DNA from: Triplophysa rosa | Taxonomy: Eukaryota > Chordata > Actinopteri > Cypriniformes > Nemacheilidae | DNA: 64,000 nt | Reading direction: 5' to 3' | Assembly: GCF_024868665.1 (NCBI RefSeq) | Contig: NC_079914.1 | Span: 6,043,984 to 6,107,983, forward strand | In this document: positions 13,101 through 25,100 of the stretch, in pieces | How the letters are laid out: every line of letters begins with the position of its first letter | How positions within the stretch are numbered: position 1 is the first letter of the stretch | Notes under the pieces: model-generated | The model's input: only the letters and a program-made list of their open reading frames with translations | Told to the model about the DNA's origin: nothing | Databases searched by the model: none | Translations under genes and position numbers: made by a program

Positions 13101-16100
13101 CTGCAGCGCTGGGGTCAGCAGAGGGCGGAGGTGCGATTCTTCCTGCGACATGACAGAGCACCCGGCCACGATACAGGTCAGAGAGAGAGAGATAGCGGAG
13201 TTCAACAGTATTGTGGGGTTGTTTTAGGGCAAAGTCGACAAGATCTGTTTTTTGTTGTTGTTGTTGTTGTTGTTGTTGATTTACTTGGCACAACAAATCA
13301 GATTTTGTTTCTAAAATTTTGGGGCTGCCTTTACTGTAATTTTGTAAATGATGAAATTTTCATCCATATACATTACACATTACCACATTACCATTTCACA
13401 TTAATCCATACATAAATGTGGTTTACCAAAAAATATGAAACGGATATGACCAAATTAAAATTTGATTGTTAAACAAATCCTATGAGATAGTTTTCCTTAT
13501 CACACTGTTGTATGATTAGATAATGAGAAACACAGACCGCATCTGTTCTCATGCCAGTTCAATGGCGCATTCAAGTGCATCCTTTGGCCTTTGGCGCTCC
13601 AATGTCACACGGCCACAGTGTTGATGCGAACCAGCGTGAATGTCATTTCCTTTAATGGGAGAGTGGGAATAGAGAGGTTGTAAATTCGACAAGGTTATGA
13701 CTGAGAGGGTATGAATTATTTAACGCAGGCTGGTGTGTTGTGTGGGCATTGCCTTAGGGTAAAAACAGATCTATATCTTCCTGAAAATACTGTATGCAAA
13801 TCTAAAAAATGTCTTGATGGTGTCAATAGAAACAATTGAGACAGTAGTTGACGTTTAGTAAGCAACTACACAAATGCCTACATTCAAGTACGTTCAGGTT
13901 TTTCTTGGGAGAATAAAAGGTATGTGATAATAATTTGGTTAAAAATAGACGATGTCATGGAAGAAATGTGCTCATTGCCCTTTATATAAACAATTGAGAC
14001 ATTAAAGAGATATTGACATTGTGTGTCCTGTAATGCTGAATCCGGGGGGTGGAGGAACACCTGTGTGAGACAAATGAGCAGATGTACACCATACACAGTT
14101 ACTCTTTGTGTGTGTGAGTCATCGTGTACCGTCAAAGGCATTGAAAGCCTAAATGAAGAGCTTAGTCAGACATACTCTATGCTCACACACGCTATATGTT
14201 TTCTGTATACAAATACATTTTTCGTTTTTGTTTTTTTTCTGACATTCTTGCATAAGCACACATAAAACGCATGTTACGGGCCATACTAAAAAATAACCTC
14301 AGTAGTACCATAGTGCCAAAAGCCATGAAAGTATCATTTTTTGTTAGTGAACTGGTCAGATGTTCGACATATACTGTCACGGTTCTCAGGGTGAGACACA
14401 GAGACAAGGACAGAGGACCCAAATGCAGACAGCGGGTAAGGGGTTAACACAAACTTTAATAATAACTAAAAATACAAAACAAGGACCCACGTGGGGGAAC
14501 ATAACAAAACATAGCAACACGGACAGGAACTAACTAGACTGAAAATAATAACATTTGACATGAACACTGTAAACTAAACTAACTACACAACAAGAACTCA
14601 CCACAAAGACAAACACAACGCAACAGAACAATGATCCAGCACGAGACAGAAGACACAAGGGCATTATAAAGGGGACAAATCAAGAGGAAGCAGGTGCGGG
14701 GCATGAACTAATTAACAATCAATAACGTGGAGACGAAAGTGCGGGAACAGAGACGCCACACCGGAGAGTGGAAGACCATCAGGGACAAAACGTCACTCTC
14801 CACATAAAACAAGAGGTTCTATCATGGTTCTGCCACTAGGTCAAGAGAAGCAAGACAAGGTGGGGCAGAACCATGACATATACACTGTAGATAGTAAATG
14901 AATTGCCTTATGATAATTAACTACAGTTTTTTGGTTTTATTTGTAGTAAAACTACAGTAACCACAACTTTACTATGGTCCTGCCTCTTCATTGTGTCGCG
15001 AGTTATTTTTAAAACACAAATACCTCACGTCACCATCACTGCTTATTTGTTTACACGTCGTGTTTCAAGTGAACCCTCCCCCGTCCCACGAGAGGTTTAA
15101 AGTGAATCCTCCCTCGTCCCGCGAGGGGTTTAAAGTGAATCCTCCCTCGTCCCGTGAGGGGTTTAAACATCCCAGTCATGCGAAACCGTGTGCACGGTTT
15201 CAGATTTCACCGAGTGACTTTGGCCCTTCATGCCGGACAAAGAGCGTCTGTTACACAACAGCGCTGGCTGTGTCGCTCTTGTGTGCGTGTCTTTTTCTCA
15301 CAAACAGCCTTACTTTTCTGTCGGGGGTAATTATTGTCAATTACACCCAGCGTGGCTTCTAATCGCTGTGTTTGTGGTTTGTTTTAACACAGAGCTGAGG
15401 TAAAACCATGGACTTGTGTAACCGGTAAGCTCTTATTAGGACCCAGGGGGTATCAGACTGTGACCAAGGTCATTTGCTGGCCATTGTTTTGCTCTTAGAC
15501 CCGTTTATCCGGTAACCTATATAAGCGGCTAGTGTTGTTGGTGCTGAAGTTGATGTTATGTAAGTGGAACCCTGGCAAATGCATGATAATTGAGCACTGG
15601 TTGTTTTGTCGGGTCAAACAGCTATTATATAATAAGGTTCACTTCAAGGCCGACTTGATCTCTGCTTTTCAGGCTTTTTGAGCCTGGTCTTTATGGGTGG
15701 TTTGTTTAAAGGCGAAACTGTTGGCTTCAATGTGTTTTAACTTGGTTTGTGCAGTGTCTTATTTTGAGCCCCATATCTTTCAACCGATTTTTGCTACAAT
15801 GCTACAGTGCTTAACACTGTAACAATGCTACAGTGTTAACCCAGATAGTACAGGCACGTCTGTAAGACGTCTGCTAAAGATCTGGAAAACATCTGCTGTG
15901 CAAAAACATCTAATAAACGTCTTGGAAAAGGCGATTTACATACATTCTAAATCATAAATATCTTACAGACATCTTCTAGATCAGTGTTTCCCAACCCTGG
16001 TCCTTGGGGCACACCTTCCAGAATGTTTTAGATCTCTCCCTATATAAAACACCTGATTCAACTCATCAATCAGGTGTTTCATATAGGGGGAGAACTAAAA

Positions 16101-19100
16101 CATTCTGGAAGGTGTGCCCCGAGGACCAGGGTTGGGAAACACTGTTCTAGATGTCTATAGACCCCTTTCTCGCCGACGTCACGCTTATGTCACAGCACTA
16201 GCTGGAGGTGAAACAAAGGGAAAACTGGAGGCGGTCAATACAAACCAGCACAGATTCGGCTACATAAGGAGTTTAAAATATCATCTTGTTGTGTTGTTCG
16301 ACAGCTGTAGTTAAACAATAAAACGAGCGGACGGAACAGAAACGATCATTAAACATGCTCCCGTTTCACTTCATAACAGTAACCCAAGATTAAAAAACTA
16401 CTGTCTTTTGTTGGTGTGGATTATGATTTGGGTATGCGTCTAAAAATATCTCACGTATGCCTAAATCATAAACTGGGGAACAATGTTATTTTTCACATAG
16501 CGTTAACTTTTGAATGCATAGGGTATGCTCGCTAACTTTGTTAGTTATACAACTAGCAGTTAACTATCGGCCAGAAACTAAACATAAAAGAAACAGTTTG
16601 TCATCTATTTTTAGTTGTCACAAGTGCATTAGTATAAAGGGAGAGGGAACAGTGAGAAGGCTCATGTTATGTATCAGGTTTGTGTTCAAGTAAATGCATT
16701 TTCTAACGTTTGCCACTGTTAGCACACGCATGCATCTATAGCTCTCAGTTCAATCTTTACTATAAACACTTGGTTTCTCTGTCTGGTAGATGTAGATGTC
16801 AGGCCACTTAACTGGAGGGAATCATGTCAGTTCGTCTCTGGATCCATTGAGTGAGCGCGTACAGGTCGGCCAGATTCCTTGCGTTAAAGTTAACTTTTTT
16901 TTAAAAAACAATCGCGGTCCTAGACAGTGAGGGACATTACATGTTAAAGTTAAATCAGATTTTTTTCGAGTCATTCTCAAAAAGCAAGCAAACAAAACGT
17001 GCTCCCTAGCATTACTAATGTGGTCAGTGGGATCTTTCTGCCTCCAGCTAAGCTCCACCCACAAAAACGCATCACAATGTTTACTAACAGGAAAGGCGTC
17101 TATATGACATTTGACAGGAGACATCTCAGAGATGGATTTATAAAAAATACGTAAATGCAGACATCAAATAGACGTCTCCAAGAGGTATGTGTGCTATCAG
17201 GAAAGGCCAAGTCACACTGATCCAACAAAGGCCAACAAACTCCAACCGTGCTGGATCAGTGTGATTTAGCCTTGATGTGTACTGTAGTTCCTCGGGAGTT
17301 GCTTTGCTGTTGCTAGGGTTTTCTGAGAGGTTGCTAGGGAGGTACGGGTGATAGCTTATTGTGAAGCTGCAAGATATTATGAAATCCTTGAAATACTGTA
17401 AATGTGTATATAGCAAAGGTTTGCAATAAATAAAGACTTGAAAAAAATTTGTTCGGTCAGGTTTTAGGTCAACATTGATAGTTGAGAGATCAGGGAAACA
17501 GAGAGAGCAAAGCTTCCTTATGCAAGAAGGAATGTAAAACATGTTGGTTGCACAATTCATGCAATGGTTATAAATATAGTTTAATATCATTTAAAATGAT
17601 TTTACAGACTTTAAGCATTATCATATCGCATGTTTCAAATTGCATTATTCTTTTCATTAAATTGCATTATTCTTCAATATTGTGCAGCCATAACTTACTG
17701 GCTCAATTCACAGCCCATCCGCTAAAATATTCTGTTCTTTCGATATTTCTCAAGTCCTTCTTTCAATGCAAGTTTGTGGTTTATTTTATTAAACTACTTT
17801 CTATAACTCCAGGAGGTCACCGAGCTCCAGAGCCTCCTGTCAAAAGAAATGCGGTGAAGGGGATAATGGACAGACACATGGAGAATGGAGTGAGTATGAA
17901 CTTTTTTAAGGTTTCTATGTAAACAAACTGATAACCATTCAAGATTAGAGGCTCTGAAGCTCATAGATGGCCATCGTGATAAAGTCTTGCTCTGAATATT
18001 TAGATGGTTCCTCCTCGTGTGGACATCACCCTGAGTGAGCTGCAGGAGATGGCGTCACGGCAACAGCAGCAGATCAACGCCCAACAACAGCTACTGGCAT
18101 CTAAGGTTGTAAATGAAAAGCTGTTTAATTGATGTCTATGACCCACAGACTATACTCATCACTCAGTTTGTCAAGAGAAACAAGATAGGAGTTCACAGTC
18201 AATAGAAAAATGAAAGCTTCATAGACTATCCAAACTTTGAGCTCTATCAGCATCAGACTGAATGTAAACAGCTTCTAATTAAAGAGCTTCTTCAATATTT
18301 AGGCCCAATCCCAATTCTATTTTCTACCCCTTCGCCTACCCCTCGCCCCTTGCCCCTTGAAACAAAGTGGCAAGGGGAAGTGTTACAAATTTTCCGCTAA
18401 GAAATGGGACACCACTACTACACTGTTATACGTCATCATACGTCGTTGCTAGCTCATAACGTTACGTCAGAGGACATGCGCCGATGTGCCGGGTATATGA
18501 CATAAAAATATATTTTCTAATATTGTGCAATCAGTGCTGTCCACTAGCAAACTTTAGCGATTTTTTTTGCAAACGTTAAAAGAACATCATTGTAAATACA
18601 AACACAAGATTGAATGTAACATACATAAAATGAAACATTGTCATAAAAATCCTTATTAATGGCAAAAATTACTTACATTTATTTGGTCCGCTTGCTCGAG
18701 TGAGCAGCCATGTTGGAAATTTCTCTTAATTTTCCCCTTACCCCTACCCCTCCAACCAAAAGAGAACTGAGACACCCCTTCACGTGAACGCACCAAACGG
18801 AGGGGTAGGGGAAAGTGTAGGGGTAAGGGGTAGAATTGGGATTGGGCCTTAATGATGTCTGAAGCTGCGAGATGTTAACCTGACATCATCTCACAGGAGC
18901 AGCGACTGCGTTTCCTGAAGATGCAGGACCAGAGGCAACAGCAGCAGCAGGCGTCCGAGCAGGAGAAGCTAAAGCTGCTGCGGGAGAACGCTGAGAACCA
19001 GGAGGCCAAACTGCGCAGGGTTCGAGCTCTTAAAGGACAAGTGGAGCAGAAACGCATCAGCAACAGTAAACTAGGTCAGAACTTGGGAAGCAGGACCAGT

Positions 19101-22100
19101 ATAAAGTACCTTGAAAATTTAGGAGAGTAGACCAGATAAAAATGAATGTAGAAATATCGACGTGCATAAACGTTACTTTGACGTTAGTTAAACGTTACCT
19201 AAACATGTCATTTTCCATGTAGCAACATTGGCCAAACCAATTGTGTAAGTTTGGACAGGGACTTCCTGTTTGGCTGACTGATGTCGGATGGTGGATTGTT
19301 TGAAACCAGTCTGAGAAAAAGTTTTATTTTGACATTTGTTTGGTGCTTCTAGAACTGAATAGATGTCCACTATTTATATTTGAAATATTACTCTGTTCTT
19401 TAAAGGAGTTTAAATTAATTTTACCAAAACTATGGAATGTGTAAAAGTAGACTTTTTAATAAAATGATTTAATTTAAGTCAAATGAGGTATTTTTGTTTT
19501 TTCAACCTTCTGTTTTTTTTTTATTACGATCTTATGATGGAGATACCTAATTTGCGAGATGTTCATATTTTCTCATTAGAAATGTTTGAGGATTTCTTCC
19601 TAGATCATTTACCAAGACAACATTTGTTGTGGCCCGTTTTTCCACTAATGAAACAGTTACTTTTTGTACCGTTTCCTTATTCTAAAATGCCATTAACGAC
19701 TAAATAAATCATGAGGGACAACAACAAATGATCATGGAAATATAAGTGAGCGAGTAATTAACAAGAGAAGGAAATGCTTAATGTTTCTCTCTGGCTCTTT
19801 GTAGTGGAGGAGATAGAGCAGATGAACGGCCTGTTCCAGCAGAAACAGCGGGAGCTGGTGGTGGCCGTCAGCAGGGTGGAGGAGTTGAGTCGACAGTTAG
19901 AGATATTACGAAGCGGCAAAATGGACGTCGCTCACGAAGTCGGGCCGAGCTCAACGGGAGAACTGGAGAGGCTCTACAAAGAACTTCAGGTACACATACG
20001 CTACACTTTTTACGCATTTTAATTTGTATGTCCATTTATAATGTTAACGTAATGTCAGACTTGACCTTTAGAATTAAACGGCTTATTTTAGCTACTTTAC
20101 CTTAAGACTTCCACATAACTTTTGTGATCGGACACTATACAGCAAAAAATGTTATCGTTTTATCAATATTTTGAATTAGCTTTTATATACTGTATATATA
20201 CAGTATATATCTTTCTATGGAATTACCGTTATAGCTGATAAGTATGCAATAAAGAATTATAGAGGCACAAAATAGATAGTGAAATGAAACTATTTTGGTC
20301 TCTGCCTCACACCAAAAATTGAACAGTCCTTCTTTTGCCCTGCCGTTTTCCTTTTTCCTTCAGCTGAGAAATAAGTTGAACCAGGAGCAAAGTGCCAAAC
20401 TCCAGCACCAGAGAGAGAATCTAAACAAGAGGAACCTCGAGATGGCTGCCATGGACAAAAGAGTGGCTGAACTGAAAGATCGACTGTGGAAGAAGAAAGC
20501 TGCTCTCCAACAGAAAGAGAACTTGCCTGTGAGCAACTTTCCGCTTTTCACCGGTTTGTTCTTATTTGGCAGAAATGTAACGTTCTTTCATTCTTTCCTG
20601 TGTTTGCAGCTGCCCTCTGAAAGCCAGATCTCTCAGCCCACTGCCCTGTCCCGGGTTGCCGCCGTTGGGCCGTATATTCAGACCACCCCAGCCCCTCCGG
20701 TTCCTCCCCGACAAGAGATCCTAGTGAAGCCTGCTTACCCCGACGTCGCAACTACTGTGCCCAAACCTCCCCCCAAACCAACCACAGGTACGTTTGTTGT
20801 TTGTTTATTAAATAACCATGGGATAATGCTTATGGGAATCTAAGAGGTTATGAACGAAACATCCATTTCAAAATGAAAAGCCTATCCAGTCAGTTAGCAG
20901 AATAAAACACAAGCCACGCCCACTGTTTTTGTCATTCGATATTGCATTTCAGCCAGAAAGGTGTCAGGATACTGAAGGAAAATTCACAGGGACTTTATTG
21001 TTTTTGTTTAAAGATAATGAGGTCAGTTTTGATTTTTAATGAAGACTTTAAATAACCGCAACAAAGTTGTGCAGTTCCCTGCCAACCTAAGTAACACTGC
21101 ATGCATTGTTCTAGCCACCTTCCTTCAAGGTCTTCCTTGCCTTGGCGCTGTAATGCACCTTATAATGCATTGTAATGTCTCATGAATAATTGTAACTACT
21201 GTTAATACATTATAACACTTATCAATTCGTTGTTACACTTTGCATTTTTTATTTGGTTATAATTCTTTACAACAACATTTAATGTATTACAACACACATT
21301 ATGAATAATCATAGCCTTTAATAACCCTTTATAATGCATTATACATAAAGGCATTAAAGGGGTCATATGACACGGCTAAAACGAATATTATCGTTTGTTT
21401 TAGATGGAATGCGATGTGTGTACACGATTTAAGGTTAAAAAACACTGTGTTTTCCACATACCGTGTATGTTTGTATCTCCTCTTTGCCCCGCCTCTCTGA
21501 AACGTGCAGATCTTTTACAAAGCTCTGAAAAGCGAGGTGTGCTATGATTGGCCGGATAACCAGTGCGTAGTGATTGGTCGAATACTGCAAGTGTGTGACA
21601 GAATTGTAACGCCTCTTACCATATTTGGAACATCAGGTTCCAAAGCAATTGTACTGACAGGTACGCCCACCTTACTTGCGTGTGCATTTGGGTGGTCTTA
21701 GTCAACTCATACCACGAACTGATGTAGATTTGTGGGGGTGTGGTTACACGAGGCGTTTCAGGCAGGTCTGGGTGAGCATTCGCTTTTAGATAGAATGCAT
21801 CTTTTGTTCCGACACTTTCATTTTTGCAATTTTACGTGTCTAATACATGCATGGGCAACTTATAACACACCAAAGACACAGAAAAACACGTATTCCCGCC
21901 ATATGACCACTTTAAGTAAAGTGTTACCATACATTTTTACGGTCACATGACATACACTGTCGTACCGTCCATGTGGTGTTGTACCGTTGTATTCTCTTGT
22001 GCCAATGTGACTCTGATCCATCTGTCTTTTCTTCATGTGGCAGGTATTGGTATCCTGACAAGTAAGATGTCCAAAGATTCAGAGTTGTTCTCCAGTACAG

Positions 22101-25100
22101 AAACCAACCGCAGTGCCCATGGCCACTCCTCCACCCTTCCCCGTATGACCAGCCACGCTTCCCAGGAGAAAGGTACAATGATAAACCTTAAAAGTTTAGC
22201 GATTTGTGACAGTTTAGGCATGTTGCTTACCCATGTTCTCTGTAATGTTCCTTACAGATCCTCAGGCAGATTTGAGACCGCCGCCGTTGCCCTTACGAAA
22301 GAACCAGAGTAGCGAGGACCTCTTGAGGGATGCCCAGGTACTGCACTGAGTGATTTGAAGGGACAGTTCACCTTAAAATGAAAATTCTGTCATCATTTAC
22401 TCTCGTGTCATTTCAAATCCGTATGATCTTATTTCTTCCACAGAACACAGAAGAAGATATTTAGAAGAATGTTGTTAACCAAACAGCGACGGCACCCATT
22501 GACTTGCATTTGTTTTGTGTCCATACAATAGAAGTGAATGGGTGCTGCCGCTGTTCGGTTAACAACTTTCTTCAAAATATCTTCTTTCGTGTTCTGCAGA
22601 AGAAAGTCATACAGGTTTGAAACGACAACTGTGAGTAAATGATGACCGATGATTTTATATTTGGGAGAACTATTTCTTTAAAGGCACTGTACACCCTAGT
22701 GTTGTCAAAAATATCGATATTTCGATAAGTATCGATACTGAAGAATCTGAAACGGTTCCAATACCCATGTCCCACGTATCGATATCAGCTGCGCGTTCCC
22801 GCTCTCTTTCTCTTTTCCGACAGTGAGTTGACACACTGCACGTGAACGCATAACAACAGAGCCCCGCCTCCTCTCACAGACTTGACTCGTTTGCGGCAGT
22901 TAAATAGTGTTAATGTTAGAAAAGATGGCCAGTCTCAGTAACACATCTGGCCTGGTGCACGCTCGTTACGCTTCCCGTGTTTACCATAGCGATCCATGTA
23001 TGTGCGCTGATCAATAATTTTATCCACTCGTTTCATTCGCCCTGGTTATATGTTGTTTATGTTAGTACAGAGTCTCCGCAACAGTTCTCATGTTTAATGC
23101 ACGCGTTTCTGTCTTTATGTGCGCTCATCAATGATTTCATCCACTCGTCTCGTTCGCTCCGGTTAATTTGATGTTTGAAATAATGCTGGTGCGAGTAAAG
23201 TCTCCGCAACAGTTCTCGCGTGTGATACATGTTTGCACTTCCGTGTTTACCATAGCGCTCTATGTGTGTGCGCTGTTCAATGATTTCATCCACTCGTCTC
23301 ATTCGCTCCGGTTAAAAGTTGTTAATGTTAGAAAGATGCGGAGTCTCTGCAACAGTTCTTGCGTTTAAGTTTGCGTTTCTGTCTATATGTGCGCTGATCA
23401 ATGATTACAGTATGGGCCTATGTGAATAAAAGCCAATTTAGCCAAATAAAAATGTAGGCTATTAACTAACATTAACGAACAATGAATGAGCAATACATTT
23501 GTTCAAGTATTTATTAATCTCTTTTAAATGTTAGTTAAAAAATACAACTATTTATGTAAGCTCCCCTGTTGAAAAATCCAGTATATGCTGGGTAAGGTAT
23601 GTTTTGATCGATGCTGGTTTGATCTTAAACCAGCTAAGAACCATCTTAAATCAGCATATGACCATCTTAAACCAGCACATGAGCAGTTTAAACCAGCACA
23701 AACCAGCATCAAAACATACCAAACCAGCATAGGCTGGTTTTTTCAACAGGGTCTGGTCCATTAATACTGACAAATACAACTTTGACTTTAAATAGTAAAT
23801 GTATTTGTAAAATTAACATTAGATTAACAATTAATAAATAATGTAAAAATATATACCTCATTGTCTAATCTTGTACAATTTAACTTCAAATAAAATTTAA
23901 AAAGGCCTATATTGCTATTGCTTATTAGGACCTTATTGCTATGGCAGTTTATTCCCCGTGGTATCGAAAATGGTATCGAATATCGATATTTTTTTAGGTA
24001 TTGAATCGAAGTTAGAAATTCCAGTATCGTGACAACACTAGTACACCCTAAAATATATTATTTTTTACCCTCAGGTCATGTAGGTGTTATTTTTGTCGTT
24101 AGTAAAAGAGTAAAGAACATTTTAAGTCATTTTAAGTGCACAGGTGACATTTTATAATGAGGCCTTAGGGGCTATTTGCACACATTTGTCTAAAAACGCA
24201 AGACACACAAAAAATAAAATGTTCCCAAAAAAACGAGGCGCTAAAATAATGAGCAGTGCTGAACGCGAGGGTCTCAAGACACACTTTTGAGATGGGATGC
24301 AATAACGGAAAAAATATATAATTTGCTACTGTAAACAAAAGCTCACTCCGCCTCCAGGGTCTTCTGGGGCCAGTTGCATTAACAGAGCCGCCAAGTTAAG
24401 ACTGTGTCTTAACAACGAGTCTCACTGACTAGCAGTTAGTCTTACTTTTCAGATTTCAATTAGACCAATCTACCTTTTATGTTATGTCCAGTCTTGAAGA
24501 AAAAAATGAGATGACTAACTTGTAAGACTAGTCTAAGCAGTTAATGCAGCCGGCCCCACTGTTCTGGAACTGACATGAATAAATAAATAAAACAATTATT
24601 ATAACTTGACATGCAGTCTAAGGTTTCGTTTTAGGGGGAACTATCACTTAAAGTCTGTCATCAATAACTCAACTTGTTTCAGACTCATGTCCAGCATATG
24701 CTGGGTTAGGTATGTTTTGATGCTGGTTTGACCAGCTTAAACCAGCTGTGGACCAGCACATGACCAGCTTAAACCGGCATGTTAAACCAGCACAAACCAG
24801 CATCAAAACATACCAAATCAGCATATGCTGGTTTTTCAACAGGGGTGGCTTTGTTTCTTTTGTGTAGACACACGATGAGGTTTTAAATAAAATGTAAGCG
24901 ACTGACAGCCTTTCCTTGAATGGAAAGATTGCTTCTGTGGAAGTCATACAGGTTTAAAACGAAATTACAGAAATCTCATTTTTGGGTGAAGTTACCCTCG
25001 AACAAAATTTACAACGGGTGAACGCATGACAAGAATTACAGAGATGCTGTGCAGTAAATGAACAATAATGCATCAAACACCTGAGGTTTTTGTTATATCA

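Larger units (their letters stand above)
22697..24040. mobile_element. hAT element, 1344 bp, with internal tandem repeat
   Basis: Perfect 8-bp duplication GTACACCC (22689-22696 and 24041-24048). Inverted ends are TAGTGTTGTCA and TGACAACACTA. Subterminal TATCGATA words lie on both sides. There is no transposase frame. It contains the tandem array at about 22905-23405 and the nested AACCAGC foldback at 23564-23751. Located in tp53bp2 intron 11. Confidence 0.9.

Noticed and set aside
14991..15362. 123-codon plus-strand frame with an 11-residue protein repeat
   Set aside because: The repeat is produced by the 33-bp minisatellite inside tp53bp2 intron 3; no splice context or homology.
16150..17280. 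Possible autonomous transposon with a THAP-like domain in tp53bp2 intron 3
   Set aside because: No consistent zinc-ligand pattern or frame could be read; only a hairpin at 17205-17271 is certain.
17138..17590. 150-codon minus-strand frame
   Set aside because: Composition is that of translated AT-rich intron and hairpin sequence; no family, and antisense within tp53bp2 intron 3.
23006..23405. Several short open frames sharing [12 protein letters not shown] words
   Set aside because: They are translations of the tandem units inside the hAT at 22697-24040, with no coding constraint visible.
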